Assembly (NCBI GenBank): GCA_046351095.1
Contig: JAXLZC010000001.1
Span: forward strand, 2,418,001-2,482,000
DNA length: 64,000 nt
Direction of reading: 5' to 3'
Origin: BQWY01 sp046351095
GTDB lineage: Bacteria; Nitrospirota; Nitrospiria; Nitrospirales; Nitrospiraceae
Shown: positions 24,533 through 33,527 of the stretch, piece after piece
How positions within the stretch are numbered: position 1 is the first letter of the stretch
How the letters are laid out: the number at the start of each line of letters is the position of its first letter
Notes under the pieces: generated by a model
Told to the model about the DNA's origin: nothing
Database searches by the model: none
Seen by the model: the letters and a program-made list of their open reading frames with translations, nothing else
Made by a program: the position numbers and the translations under genes

Positions 24533-26028
24533 TCGCTCGAACGATATCGGCGGTAACCGCCTCGACCCTTTTGGCGGTCATGCTGACGGCCTGCGCCCAT
24601 GCGGGCGGTGCGCCGACTGCGCCGACGACGGCTGCCGCGACGAAGCGCGCTGTGGCGACCGGCGTCGATCCACGCAGCATGACGTTCGAACCGGTCGCCT
24701 TTGTGCCGCCGACTGCGGAACGTGTCGTGTTGGAGAACGGCATGGTCGTGTACCTCCTGGAAGACCACGAGCTCCCGCTTGTGTCGCTCCAAGCGATGAT
24801 GCGCGTCGGCTCGTGGCTCGATCCCGAGGGCAAAGACGGTCTGGCCGAAGTCACCGGACAACTCATGCGCACCGGCGGGTCGTCGCGACAGTCGGCACAG
24901 GAGATCGACCAGACGTTGGAGCAGATCGCTGCGTCGATCGGCATCAGTATCGGCGACGAATCCGGCTCGGCGTCGCTCGACGTGCTGAAGAAGGATCTCG
25001 GGACTGGCCTCAAGATGCTTGCGGACCTCCTGCGCACCCCCGCCTTCGAATCCGATCGGTTGGAGTTGTTGCGCTTGGAGGGCTTGGAGTCGATTCGTCG
25101 TCGGCAGGATCAGCCGGCGGGTATTGCGGCGCGGGAGTTCGCGCGGCTCGTGTACGGGCCGACGCATCCCTACGCACGCGAGTCCAGCGTGCAGTCGGTG
25201 AAAGCGATCACACGCGACGATGTCGTGGCGTTCCATCGCGCGCACCTGCATCCGAACGGCATCGTGCTGGGGGTGAGCGGCGATTTCGAGAAGGCCGAGT
25301 TGCTGCGGCTCTTGCGCGAGGTCTTCGGCGACTGGGCCAAAGGCGAGGTGCCGACGTTGACGTTGCCGCCCGTTCCGGCGCCGCCGACTGGTGCGGCCGG
25401 GAAGCTGCCCGTGTATTACGTCGGGAAGGAAACGTCGCAGGCGCATCTGCGTGTGGGGCAACTGACGCTGAAAGAAAACGATCCGGACTACCCGGCCTTC
25501 GCAATCGTGAACGACATCTTAGGCGGCGGCGGCTTCCGCAGCCGATTGTTTAAGGACGTGCGCACGAACCGCGGGTTGGCCTATTCCGTCGGCAGTCGGA
25601 TCCAGTCAAACGTGCGCGAGCGGTCGCTCTGGACGATGCGCGCGGAGACCAAGCTGGCGTCGGCGCAAGAAGTGGTCGGGCGGTTCCTCGCCAATATGGA
25701 GCGGATGCGTGCTGAGCCGGTGAGCGATGCAGAACTGGCGGAGGCGAAGGATGCGTTCGTGAACGCGTTCGTGTTTTCGTTCGCCAACTCCGGCAGCATC
25801 GTCGCGCGATTGATCGACCTGGAATACGACGGGCTCCCGCGCGATTGGTTGCAGCAGCTGCGCGATAAGATCGTGCGTTTGACGAAGGACGACATTCAGC
25901 GCGTGGCGCAGCGTGTGTTGGATCCCGCGCAGGTGCGCGTGCTGGCCGTCGGCGCGCCGCAGGGCCTCTCGAAAGCGCTGGCCGGCTTCGGCGACGTGCG
26001 CGAAATCAAACTCCCGCCGGAAGGCTGA
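24529..26028 (+). CDS. M16 family lipoprotein, non-catalytic partner
   Basis: 499 residues. The signal peptide ends in lipobox LTAC, so it is probably lipidated in the envelope. Two M16 domains are recognisable (VVLENGMVVYLLEDHELPLVSLQAMMRVG; later FAIVNDILGGGGFRSRLFKDVRTNRGLAYSVGS), but the HxxEH motif is replaced by GLAEVTGQL, so it cannot bind catalytic zinc. The RSRLFKDVR/GLAYSV segment of the C-terminal half is well kept. M16 pairs commonly form heterodimers in which this subunit supplies substrate-binding residues. It starts inside the previous stop (ATGA) with AAAGGAGG upstream. Confidence 0.9.
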   Translation: MIARTISAVTASTLLAVMLTACAHAGGAPTAPTTAAATKRAVATGVDPRSMTFEPVAFVPPTAERVVLENGMVVYLLEDHELPLVSLQAMMRVGSWLDPEGKDGLAEVTGQLMRTGGSSRQSAQEIDQTLEQIAASIGISIGDESGSASLDVLKKDLGTGLKMLADLLRTPAFESDRLELLRLEGLESIRRRQDQPAGIAAREFARLVYGPTHPYARESSVQSVKAITRDDVVAFHRAHLHPNGIVLGVSGDFEKAELLRLLREVFGDWAKGEVPTLTLPPVPAPPTGAAGKLPVYYVGKETSQAHLRVGQLTLKENDPDYPAFAIVNDILGGGGFRSRLFKDVRTNRGLAYSVGSRIQSNVRERSLWTMRAETKLASAQEVVGRFLANMERMRAEPVSDAELAEAKDAFVNAFVFSFANSGSIVARLIDLEYDGLPRDWLQQLRDKIVRLTKDDIQRVAQRVLDPAQVRVLAVGAPQGLSKALAGFGDVREIKLPPEG

Positions 26029-26075
26029 GCGGATGGAATCGGCCTAGCACTTCACTCCGTTGTTCGACGCAACGC

Positions 26076-26342
26076 ATGATAAAGCGTAAAACGAGGAAGG
26101 TTGTAAGTGCGCTTCGTCCCGAGTATGTCTTCGACTATCGGCAGGCTGTGCGTGGTAAATATTCCCAGCGTCTCCTTAAGGAGGGCGCCAATATCGCTGT
26201 GTTGGAGCCGGACGTTGCGCGAGTATTTCAATCCTCTGCGGCCGTGAATGAAGCCCTCCGCTTACTGCTTGCCGCAGGGCAATCCGCCCGACGCGTATCG
26301 GCTCGTACTCGGAGGAGCTCCCGTAAGCGAGTGGCGGCCTAA
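26076..26342 (+). CDS. Small basic protein (antitoxin-neighbour-like)
   Basis: 88 residues. It carries the pattern LRPEYVFDYRQAVRGKYSQRL, then NIAVLEPDVARVFQSSAAVNEALRLLL, which I recall from a widespread family of small proteins of unknown function found near type II toxin-antitoxin genes. No toxin gene is adjacent. The Arg/Ser-rich tail is unusual. No ribosome site before the ATG is evident, and 47 bases separate it from the M16 gene. Confidence 0.6.
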   Translation: MIKRKTRKVVSALRPEYVFDYRQAVRGKYSQRLLKEGANIAVLEPDVARVFQSSAAVNEALRLLLAAGQSARRVSARTRRSSRKRVAA

Positions 26343-26399
26343 GTCATCGAGTTCTGAAGGAGAATGGTCGACACATTTTGATCCCTTGGTGACGATGAC

Positions 26400-27242
26400 A
26401 TGGCGCTTGAAGACGAACTGTCGGACATTTTGAAAAAATCGCGGCATGGGCAAGGGCTGTCCGCGGAACAGGTCGCGCAAAAAGCCGCCGTCCCGCCGGC
26501 CGAGGTCACGGCGCTCGAGCAAGGCGAGCGGCCATCGCATCGTGATCGGCTGGCGGCTGTGGCTCGTGCGTTAGGTTTGCGACCGGACCCGCTGGCGGCG
26601 ATTGCGCTCGACAATTGGAATCCGGTGCCCACGCCGAATATCGCTGGGATCGAAACGGTGCGCGGTGAAATCGGCGGCTATGAAGTGAAGGGCTACATCG
26701 TGCACGATCAGGGGCAGGCGGTCCTGGTTGATACGGCGTACAACGCGCCTGCCATGCTGGAGCGGCTTGCCGCGCTAAACGTAAAGGTCGTCGGCATCTG
26801 TCTCACGCACGGCCATGTGGACCATGCGGGCGGCATCGATCAGGTGCTCGCACAGTATCAGGTGCCGGTGTATCTCGGCGACGGCGATGAACCGTTGCTC
26901 GAATGGCATCCGCCGAAAGGTACGCTCGTGACGCCGCGCGACGGACAGGCGATACAGGTCGGCGGGCTGTCGCTTCAGTGCGTCATGACACCTGGGCACA
27001 CACCCGGCGGCATTTGTTATCGCATCGACCGCAATACGCAGCCCGTCTGTTTTGTCGGCGACACGTTGTTTGCGGGATCCATCGGCCGTTCCAACCCCGC
27101 GTCACTCTACCCGACGCACCTGGCGTCGGTGCGGAATCGCGTGTTAACGTTGCCGGAGCACACGGTGCTCTTCCCGGGGCATGGCCCCAGCACGACGGTG
27201 CGGGAGGAGCGGAGCCAGAACCCGTTCGCTGCCTCCGCCTAA
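26400..27242 (+). CDS. XRE helix-turn-helix plus metallo-beta-lactamase-fold hydrolase fusion
   Basis: 280 residues. Residues 1-60 are an XRE-type HTH (LSDILKKSRHGQGLSAEQVAQKAAVPPAEVTALEQGERP). From about residue 80 comes an MBL-fold hydrolase with HxHxDH in LTHGHVDHAGG, the third His in TPGHTPGGIC, the metal-bridging Asp in VGDTLFAGS and the last His in FPGHGPST, as in glyoxalase II-like enzymes. A DNA-binding domain on a hydrolase is unusual; it may regulate its own locus in response to substrate. No clear ribosome site. I recall the same fusion from Nitrospira genomes. It is followed 8 bases on by an M50 protease gene. Confidence 0.88.
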   Translation: MALEDELSDILKKSRHGQGLSAEQVAQKAAVPPAEVTALEQGERPSHRDRLAAVARALGLRPDPLAAIALDNWNPVPTPNIAGIETVRGEIGGYEVKGYIVHDQGQAVLVDTAYNAPAMLERLAALNVKVVGICLTHGHVDHAGGIDQVLAQYQVPVYLGDGDEPLLEWHPPKGTLVTPRDGQAIQVGGLSLQCVMTPGHTPGGICYRIDRNTQPVCFVGDTLFAGSIGRSNPASLYPTHLASVRNRVLTLPEHTVLFPGHGPSTTVREERSQNPFAASA

Positions 27243-27250
27243 GTCATCGC

Positions 27251-28312
27251 ATGGATCAGTGGGGTCCGACAGATCCCCGCAGTCGGGAGGCTGATCCGTC
27301 GGCGCCGTCGTCGTCTGTTCCCTCCGGGTCATCCGATGTGCCCCTCTTGCCCGCGCGCGATGCCGTGGTGCTGCCCCACGATCCTTCCGCAGCACACCAT
27401 CCCATTGCCGGACCAACTGTTTCTGCTGAGGTACCCTTCGACGACGATGAGGAAGATACACGTCCGTCGGTGTTGGTGCCGGCGGTGCTGTTTGTCCTTA
27501 CGGTGTTCACCACACTCTGGGCCGGTGCGTATAACGCGGGAGGCACCGGTGGGCGAGGACCCTGGCAGTTCCTCGTGGACAATCCATGGGGACTTCTACG
27601 AGGTATCCCGTTTGCGGCGACCTTGTTGGGCATTCTCGTTACGCATGAGTTCGGGCACTATTTTATGTCGCGTGTCCATCGAGTGCCGGCGACGTTGCCG
27701 CTGTTCATTCCGGGGCCGCCGCATTTCATCGGGACGTTCGGCGCGATTATTCGAATGCGACCAATTCTGAATCGGAAGGCGCTCTTCGATATCGGCGTGG
27801 CCGGGCCGATCGCCGGATTTGTTGTCGCCGTCCTCGCACTCGCGGTCGGCTTGGGTCTGTCGCGTGTGATCGACCGCGAGTCGAGTTACGGGTTGCAATT
27901 GGGCGAGCCGTTGCTGCTCCAGTTTATGTCGTGGCTCATCATCGGGCCGCTGCCCGCGCGGGCGGATGTGCTGCTGCATCCGATTGCGTTCGCCGCTTGG
28001 TTCGGCCTGTTCGTCACGGCGTTGAACCTCATCCCCATCGGTCAGTTGGACGGTGGTCATGTCGCCTACGCCCTGTGGGGGCCGATGCAACGACGTATTG
28101 CGTTGGTCGCCGTGCCGATCCTGCTTGTGCTCGGCGTCATTGGCTGGCCCGGCTGGTTTTTGTGGGTCGGGATGGCGAGCTTCATGGGCGTGTCGCATCC
28201 GCCGGTGCTGGACATGCACGAGGAGCTGGGACGGACACGTGTCTGGATCGGGCGCGCCGCCCTTGCGATTTTTCTCCTCTCCTTCGCACCGATTCCTTTC
28301 TCCGTCGGCTGA
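27251..28312 (+). CDS. M50 site-2 zinc protease, membrane
   Basis: 353 residues from ATG 27251. A charged Ser/Asp-rich N-terminal region (about residues 1-75) precedes several transmembrane segments. The zinc motif HEFGHYFMSRVH lies in the second or third segment (about residues 132-143), and the second motif LIPIGQLDGGH supplies the Asp. This is a site-2-protease family protein (M50), which cuts transmembrane substrates such as anti-sigma factors or signal peptides; it lacks a PDZ domain. It is likely cotranscribed with the XRE-MBL gene, so a regulatory role is possible. Confidence 0.9.
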   Translation: MDQWGPTDPRSREADPSAPSSSVPSGSSDVPLLPARDAVVLPHDPSAAHHPIAGPTVSAEVPFDDDEEDTRPSVLVPAVLFVLTVFTTLWAGAYNAGGTGGRGPWQFLVDNPWGLLRGIPFAATLLGILVTHEFGHYFMSRVHRVPATLPLFIPGPPHFIGTFGAIIRMRPILNRKALFDIGVAGPIAGFVVAVLALAVGLGLSRVIDRESSYGLQLGEPLLLQFMSWLIIGPLPARADVLLHPIAFAAWFGLFVTALNLIPIGQLDGGHVAYALWGPMQRRIALVAVPILLVLGVIGWPGWFLWVGMASFMGVSHPPVLDMHEELGRTRVWIGRAALAIFLLSFAPIPFSVG

Positions 28313-28446
28313 TCGAACTCCCTAGGTCATTTCATATACCAGGCATGAGGCAGGGATACCTGCGTCGCACGACCATCACCTACTACGTAGGAAAGGGAGG
28401 TTTTGGTATTCAGCCAGAGGGGAGGGTGATATGACAGGGACCGACG

Positions 28447-29235
28447 ATGGAACACGCGGCACGCAGTACCTATCCCTGTCCCTCCTGTGGCACAGCACTC
28501 GCGCCAGCCGCGCAGGGCTGCCCGGAATGCGGCGTCGAGGTCGCGCCATCTCGTCGTGCGACGTCGACGGTTCGTCCGAAACCCGTGCGAGAGCGCCCCA
28601 CAGCGGACCCATCGCTTGTACGCCAGCTCTGGGAAGCCGTGTACGAGGCGGCGATTACCGTCGACGCGCCGGGCCATGCGGTGGTGCTACTCGGTCGCGC
28701 GCTGCTGTGGCTTGGGCTGGTGATCTGGGGGTGGAAGCTAGCCACGGCTAGTATCGCGTCCAACTACGTAGGCGAGTCGTTTCTCCACCTGATCAATCTG
28801 CCCTTTCATGAAGCAGGACATATTTTCTTTTCGCCGCTCGGGCGTTTTCTGCAGGTTTTAGGCGGCAGCCTCGGGCAGCTCCTGATGCCGGCGATTTGCG
28901 CAGGTGCGTTGCTGTTGCAGCATCGCAACCCGTTCGGGGCGTCGGTCGCGACCTGGTGGTTGGGTGAAAGCCTGCTCGACCTCGCCCCCTATATCAACGA
29001 TGCGCGGGCGCTCGAATTGATGCTGCTCGGCGGCGTAACTGGGAAGGAGGTAGAGGACTACCACGACTGGGAATATCTGCTCCGTACCACCGGACTGCTG
29101 CCGTACGACCATGTCTTCGCAGGCGTCGCCCACGCGCTCGGCACACTGACGATGGTGTTTGCCCTGATCTGGGGCGCCACGCTGTTGATGAAACAGCAGC
29201 GCCGGCTCAGTCAAGCCCACGGGAGTCGAGGGTAA
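28447..29235 (+). CDS. Zinc-ribbon membrane protein with HEAGH motif
   Basis: 262 residues from ATG 28447. An N-terminal zinc ribbon (YPCPSCGTALAPAAQGCPECGVEV) is followed by five or so hydrophobic segments. One contains NLPFHEAGHIFFSPLG, an HExxH motif embedded in a hydrophobic context, as in membrane metalloproteases or M50-like proteins, but no LDG motif is seen. The C-terminal part is hydrophobic (MVFALIWGATLLM). It follows the M50 gene by 134 bases, a gap with no gene I can support. Whether it is a peptidase is uncertain. Confidence 0.75.
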   Translation: MEHAARSTYPCPSCGTALAPAAQGCPECGVEVAPSRRATSTVRPKPVRERPTADPSLVRQLWEAVYEAAITVDAPGHAVVLLGRALLWLGLVIWGWKLATASIASNYVGESFLHLINLPFHEAGHIFFSPLGRFLQVLGGSLGQLLMPAICAGALLLQHRNPFGASVATWWLGESLLDLAPYINDARALELMLLGGVTGKEVEDYHDWEYLLRTTGLLPYDHVFAGVAHALGTLTMVFALIWGATLLMKQQRRLSQAHGSRG

Positions 29236-30483
29236 TCAGGGCGAGTCGAACGTCCAGAGAATGCCCAGTAGCAGCAAGTGTTGCGAGCCGGTTAAGCCGG
29301 GGACACCCGGCGTTATGTCGCCCCGTCTGAAGAAGCCTCCGTCGACTCCGGTCGATTCGTCCCATCGATATTCCAACCTCACTCGCGTATTGGTCCATCG
29401 ATAGGGGAGTGTATACTCGAGCGTGGTGGTCACGGCCTTGACGAGTTGTTCGGAACCCGTCCATCGACCGTTCCGATCCCAGTAGAATTCCGTGCGTCCG
29501 CCGATCGCCCATTGTTGGGCGAATTGCCAGCGCGCCACAACGTTAGCCCCGGTAACGAATGCGCGCGGATTCCCAGGGCGGAAGGCCACGCGCTCCGTGC
29601 CGATATCGTAGGAGAGGGCCAGCAACACGGTCTCGGCGCGCCATTCGACGATATTGTTGAGATACCAGCGCCAAAACTCCACGCCGGTTGACTGCTGATC
29701 GGGTCCTGCGTACGCCGTCTGCGTGATCGTCAGTCGCTCGGCCGGTTTATATTGCACCTGAGCGCCGTAGCTGGGGGCATCGTTGGGGCGCGAAAGGTGC
29801 GCATAGCCGTTGACCACGAAGCCGCTGAGGTTCAGCCGGTCGCTCACGACATATTTGGCGGTGAGGCCGAGCATCATGTACGGCGTGTAATCTGCTAGCC
29901 AGGATCGTGTGTAGGTGACGTTATCCTTGGCATAGAGTGATTCGTACCCGATCAGACTGTTGAAAAGGCCGGCGGTGATGGTGAGCCCATTGCCGATGGG
30001 CGCGAGATACGACACGTTGGCGCGATGGAGATGCCGGAGGGTATCCGCACTCCCCACTTTGGGTTCTCCCGGCAAGTAGGCAAAGTCCTTCGAGTCGTAC
30101 CCCCCTTGGACGCCAAACTCCATACCCCATGGCGATGCTCCCGACACATCCTTTCGGACATAGGCCAACGCCATGTTGGGCGCGAACTCGTTGTGTCGAG
30201 CCGCCGTCGATCTGTTGCGCCAGCGATGATTCTCAGGGGAATTGAAATTCAGCAGATACCCGATATCGACATAGGCGCCGTAGTGCCATCCGTCGGGGGG
30301 CGCCCATGTGGACGGGGACGTATTCGCGGCCGATCTGTCATCCGATGAATGGTCAACGGGTCGGGCCGGATCGGGTAACTCATTGGCCTGCGCTGCGGCA
30401 AGCCACCCTCCCACATTCACACATGTGGCCAAGCAGGCACACAACCAAGGAAGTGACCAGGAGAGGAGATGGGGAGACGTCAC
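29236..30483 (-). CDS. Outer-membrane beta-barrel porin (BBP2-like)
   Basis: 415 residues. A signal peptide ends near AAAQA (about residue 33), followed by alternating amphipathic strands throughout: GAYVDIGYLLNFNSPENHRWRNRST, LFNSLIGYESLYAKDN and GANVVARWQFAQQWAIGGRTEFYW, rich in aromatic girdle residues, as in the BBP2 outer-membrane beta-barrel family. The C-terminus ends WTFDSP, close to the aromatic end expected. It likely forms a channel of unknown specificity. Its end converges directly on the zinc-ribbon gene. Confidence 0.85.
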   Translation of the reverse strand: MTSPHLLSWSLPWLCACLATCVNVGGWLAAAQANELPDPARPVDHSSDDRSAANTSPSTWAPPDGWHYGAYVDIGYLLNFNSPENHRWRNRSTAARHNEFAPNMALAYVRKDVSGASPWGMEFGVQGGYDSKDFAYLPGEPKVGSADTLRHLHRANVSYLAPIGNGLTITAGLFNSLIGYESLYAKDNVTYTRSWLADYTPYMMLGLTAKYVVSDRLNLSGFVVNGYAHLSRPNDAPSYGAQVQYKPAERLTITQTAYAGPDQQSTGVEFWRWYLNNIVEWRAETVLLALSYDIGTERVAFRPGNPRAFVTGANVVARWQFAQQWAIGGRTEFYWDRNGRWTGSEQLVKAVTTTLEYTLPYRWTNTRVRLEYRWDESTGVDGGFFRRGDITPGVPGLTGSQHLLLLGILWTFDSP

Positions 30484-30620
30484 AAAACCGTATCGTAGCA
30501 GGTTGTCCCATGGATGCCCAGGTCCATGGGCGGTCGACCGGGACGATGTCTCCCTGAGGCCGGCGGCTCACGCGGGTGTGTTCGGAAGTAAAAAAGACTC
30601 GTCACGATTTTGACGGTTGA

Positions 30621-30626
30621 TATACT
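30621..30626 (+). promoter_or_regulatory. Candidate -10 box upstream of the SET gene
   Basis: TATACT lies 46 bases before the ATG at 30672. No good -35 is evident, so this is tentative. The 190 bases between the porin and the SET gene contain no ORF that I support. Confidence 0.3.
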
Positions 30627-30671
30627 GCAAGCACCGGTTCGATGACCAATCCCACGAGGAGGACGCCGCCG

Positions 30672-31211
30672 ATGCTTTCCCACACCGCTTTGTACCTCGC
30701 CAAGAGTCACAAAGGAGTCGGGGTGTATACCGGAAAACTCATTCATCCCGGCGATGAAGTGCTTCGCTTTAATGGGCCGCTGATGGATTTCGAGGGCACC
30801 GTGGCGTTGGGCGAGCGCGAGTGCGACGCGCTGCAGATCGGGCCGAACCTCTACATCCACCTCGACGAACCAGGGTGTTTGGTAAACCATTCCTGCGTAC
30901 CGAACACCGGTGTGATGGACGACCTGCACTTGGTCGCGCTCCGCACCATCTATCCCGGACAGGAAATCTGTTTCGACTATTCCACGACGATGGACGACGG
31001 ACATTGGACGATGGAGTGCCGCTGCGGTGAAGTGAGCTGCCGCGGACGCATTCTCGATTTTCGGCAGTTGCCTGCGCCGCTGCAACGCCGGTATCTGCAG
31101 CAGGGCATCGTGCAGTCGTTCCTCGCGCGCGAGTTCGATGGTGCGCCCGTGCGACAGATCGTCCAGCGTCCCGCGGCGGAGGCGGCCTACTCCGCCATCG
31201 ACGCGAAGTAG
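30672..31211 (+). CDS. SET-domain protein (lysine methyltransferase fold)
   Basis: 179 residues from ATG 30672, with AGGAGG upstream; an in-frame ATG at 30642 is possible. SET motifs: GVGVYTGKLIHPGDEVL at the start, NHSCVPNTGVMDD (NHSxxPN), EICFDYSTT and a post-SET Cys motif CRCGEVSCRG, which binds zinc in eukaryotic enzymes. Bacterial SET proteins methylate lysine on unknown targets; transfer from eukaryotes or long-standing bacterial spread are both possible. The last 25 bases overlap the end of the convergent TM0106-type gene. Cytoplasmic. Confidence 0.85.
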   Translation: MLSHTALYLAKSHKGVGVYTGKLIHPGDEVLRFNGPLMDFEGTVALGERECDALQIGPNLYIHLDEPGCLVNHSCVPNTGVMDDLHLVALRTIYPGQEICFDYSTTMDDGHWTMECRCGEVSCRGRILDFRQLPAPLQRRYLQQGIVQSFLAREFDGAPVRQIVQRPAAEAAYSAIDAK

Positions 31212-32644
31212 TCCTTCACCGCGACCATCGCGCGACAGTCGTCCTCGTTGTACTGGAGGATACGCGTCAGCGCGGCCTCGTTCGCCGGATTCGCGAGGTA
31301 CTCGTTGTACCACGCGATCGAATTGGCTCCGCCCGGATCCGAATCCCGCCACTGAAATCCGATCAACTTCGCAATCTGCTTGATGCCGTACGAATAGGTC
31401 GGCCAATCGGAGTAGGGCACGATCAATCCATGGTAGAGGTCGAATTCGCGCGCCTCGTAGGCGGCGAGCACGTCCGGGTCCAGCGCATAACGTTGTTGTA
31501 ACTGGCGCAATGTCGACCGTTCCTTGGCCGAGTAGACGTAGTACACATCGTCGCCGGCCGCCGCGAGAAAATTCCAAAAGGCACGAACCGTCGCTTCTTC
31601 CTCCTCCGGCTTCCGCGCGACAAAATATTCGAAGCGTGGCGCCTTCCGACCATCCTTGATGAGTAGCCCAAATAAATACGTGAGCCCCTGCGTCGGATCG
31701 TCTTCGATGTCGAAATACACTTCGCGCTGCCTGACGGGAAATTCGTAGCCGGACCGGATCTGCGGCTTGCCGTCGAGGCGTACGAGCGCTCGTGTCTTCA
31801 TCCGCTCCAGCGACGTCTGTCCCATCCGCGGAATTTTTTTCGGTCCCTTCACGAAGTCCGCGACGCGCATACGCGCGATATCGGCGATGGTCCGCAGCCC
31901 CGCCGCTTTCAGCGCGAACTTCTGTTTGCCCACAAAAAAGAGTCCGGTTGGATCGTTCGTCTCTTTCACCCACCGTTCGCAATGCGTGAACCACGCGCAG
32001 AGATGGCACTGACTGCCGAGCACCGGCTCCGATTGTTCCTCGCCCGAGACAAGTCGGCGCGCTTCCTCCAGCGCCGCGTCGAACTGCGCCTGAAAATCGG
32101 CAGGGTCGAACGTTTCGATTTCGTGCTCGACGTTCACGATCCGCGCAAGCGGCGGCAGCCTGCCTTGTATCGGTTTGAGGAGGCGCCGATAAAACAGAAT
32201 CTGAAACGCATAGTGCGTCTTAAACTTCGTGCGTTCGCCGTCGCGTTCTTCCCACCCTTTCCCCGCTTTGATGTCGATCGGTTCGTAGTGGTAAGTGCCG
32301 AAGCGCGACGCGCCGTCGCGTTTGATCAGGAGATCTGGGCGACCCACGTAGTCACCCTCGTGGAGGCAGCCTTGGTAGATGAGCGGCGCGCCGTCGTGCA
32401 TGAGGCGACGCGTTTCCTCCGCCGCGATCTGAGGTGACAGAGCTTGAAGATCGGCGATCTCCCCGTCGGCCTGCTCACGCAAGAATTCTCGCTCGGTGCG
32501 GAGGCCGAGTTCCCAGAGCAACTTCACGAAGGGGCTGACCTCGACCATCTCCTTCGGGTCGCCGTTCGCGTCGAGGTACACCCGATGTGCGCACTTCGTG
32601 AGGTTGTAGAGATCGTTGGCGGTGATCGTCCCGGTGCGGCTCAT
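31187..32644 (-). CDS. TM0106-type RecB-like nuclease with RNase H-like domain
   Basis: 485 residues. The N-terminal half (about residues 1-230) is RecB/PD-(D/E)XK-like with an Fe-S-type Cys set: LTKCAHRVYLDANG at the start and SQCHLCAWFTHCERW near residue 210. The acidic pair is in GRPDLLIK and IDIKAG. The C-terminal half (from about residue 305) is an RNase H-like/DEDD fold: YFDIEDDPTQGLTYLFG, later ILQYNEDDCRAM. Related to the YprB/TM0106 family thought to process nucleic acids; its cellular role is unknown. It overlaps the SET gene end to end on opposite strands. Confidence 0.82.
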   Translation of the reverse strand: MSRTGTITANDLYNLTKCAHRVYLDANGDPKEMVEVSPFVKLLWELGLRTEREFLREQADGEIADLQALSPQIAAEETRRLMHDGAPLIYQGCLHEGDYVGRPDLLIKRDGASRFGTYHYEPIDIKAGKGWEERDGERTKFKTHYAFQILFYRRLLKPIQGRLPPLARIVNVEHEIETFDPADFQAQFDAALEEARRLVSGEEQSEPVLGSQCHLCAWFTHCERWVKETNDPTGLFFVGKQKFALKAAGLRTIADIARMRVADFVKGPKKIPRMGQTSLERMKTRALVRLDGKPQIRSGYEFPVRQREVYFDIEDDPTQGLTYLFGLLIKDGRKAPRFEYFVARKPEEEEATVRAFWNFLAAAGDDVYYVYSAKERSTLRQLQQRYALDPDVLAAYEAREFDLYHGLIVPYSDWPTYSYGIKQIAKLIGFQWRDSDPGGANSIAWYNEYLANPANEAALTRILQYNEDDCRAMVAVKDYFASMAE

Positions 32645-32728
32645 ACCTAACCGAGTAGAACGGTATCACAGCGGCCTATGCCGTCCAACGGTGCGCAGAG
32701 AGGAACGGTTGAAGTAGCAGGCGACCGG

Positions 32729-33391
32729 TTAGAGTTCGCGGGAGGCGGCGGGGCGGAGCTGCTGATAATTCCGAAGCACGTCCTGCACGTATTGATGGGT
32801 GGCGGGGAACGGCGGGATCCCGTCATGGCGGACGACTTGCGTGGGGCCTGCATGATATGCGGCGATGGCGAGTTCGAGATTGTCGGAGAAACGATGGAGG
32901 AGATAGCGAATATGGAGCGCACCGCCGCGAATATTTTGATGCGGATTCATCGGGTCGTTCACGCGCCACTGCGACATCGTGTCCGGCATGAGTTGCATCA
33001 ACCCCATCGCGCCCTTTTCGGATATGGCGTAGGGATTAAAACTGGATTCGACGCGGATCACTGCCGTCAACAGGGCCGGATCGACGCCGTACCATTGTGC
33101 ATAGTGCCGAATGATCGGTTCGTAGTACCGGCTGAGTCCCGCAGCGCGCGGCGCCGTCGGGTCGACGAGTCGATACAAATAACTCTGCTCAGTGGCAGTC
33201 GGAATGGCGAGCGTGGCCAACCCGACGAATGCGGCACAGGCGAGTGCGCCGAGAATACGCAGTGGAGATGAGGATGCACGTGAGTGATTCTTGTGAAGTC
33301 GCGACTCGTCGGTGTGTGACGTGTCGTCGGTCGAATCCGACGTATGCGAGAGTCCGTAGTGGGAGAGATCGATCGGCATACAGCACCCCAA
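32729..33391 (-). CDS. Lytic transglycosylase (SLT/goose-lysozyme-like domain)
   Basis: 220 residues. A hydrophobic segment (about residues 45-65) serves as signal anchor, and the SLT domain follows from about residue 95: YGVDPALLTAVIRVESSFNPYAISEKGAMGLMQLMPDTM with the catalytic Glu in RVESSF, then NIRGGALHIRYLLHRF and LAIAAYHAGPTQV. It cleaves peptidoglycan glycan strands to 1,6-anhydro products in the periplasm. Start MPIDLSH (four codons in) is an alternative. Its neighbours do not explain its use. Confidence 0.9.
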   Translation of the reverse strand: MGCCMPIDLSHYGLSHTSDSTDDTSHTDESRLHKNHSRASSSPLRILGALACAAFVGLATLAIPTATEQSYLYRLVDPTAPRAAGLSRYYEPIIRHYAQWYGVDPALLTAVIRVESSFNPYAISEKGAMGLMQLMPDTMSQWRVNDPMNPHQNIRGGALHIRYLLHRFSDNLELAIAAYHAGPTQVVRHDGIPPFPATHQYVQDVLRNYQQLRPAASREL

Positions 33392-33527
33392 GAGCTGACG
33401 CTGCGGGACGATGCGGACACCGGTACCCTAACGCGATCGTTGGGAGAATGCAAACAACCAGCGAGATGACTCAACGTCCCTGTGTGCGATCGTCATGCGC
33501 CATATCGGCACGATCGAAAGCGGCTGC

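Noticed and set aside
30480..32009. 509-codon minus-strand ORF across the SET gene and part of the TM0106-type gene
   Set aside because: Low-complexity Arg-rich sequence with no domain; it lies in another frame of genes with strong motifs.
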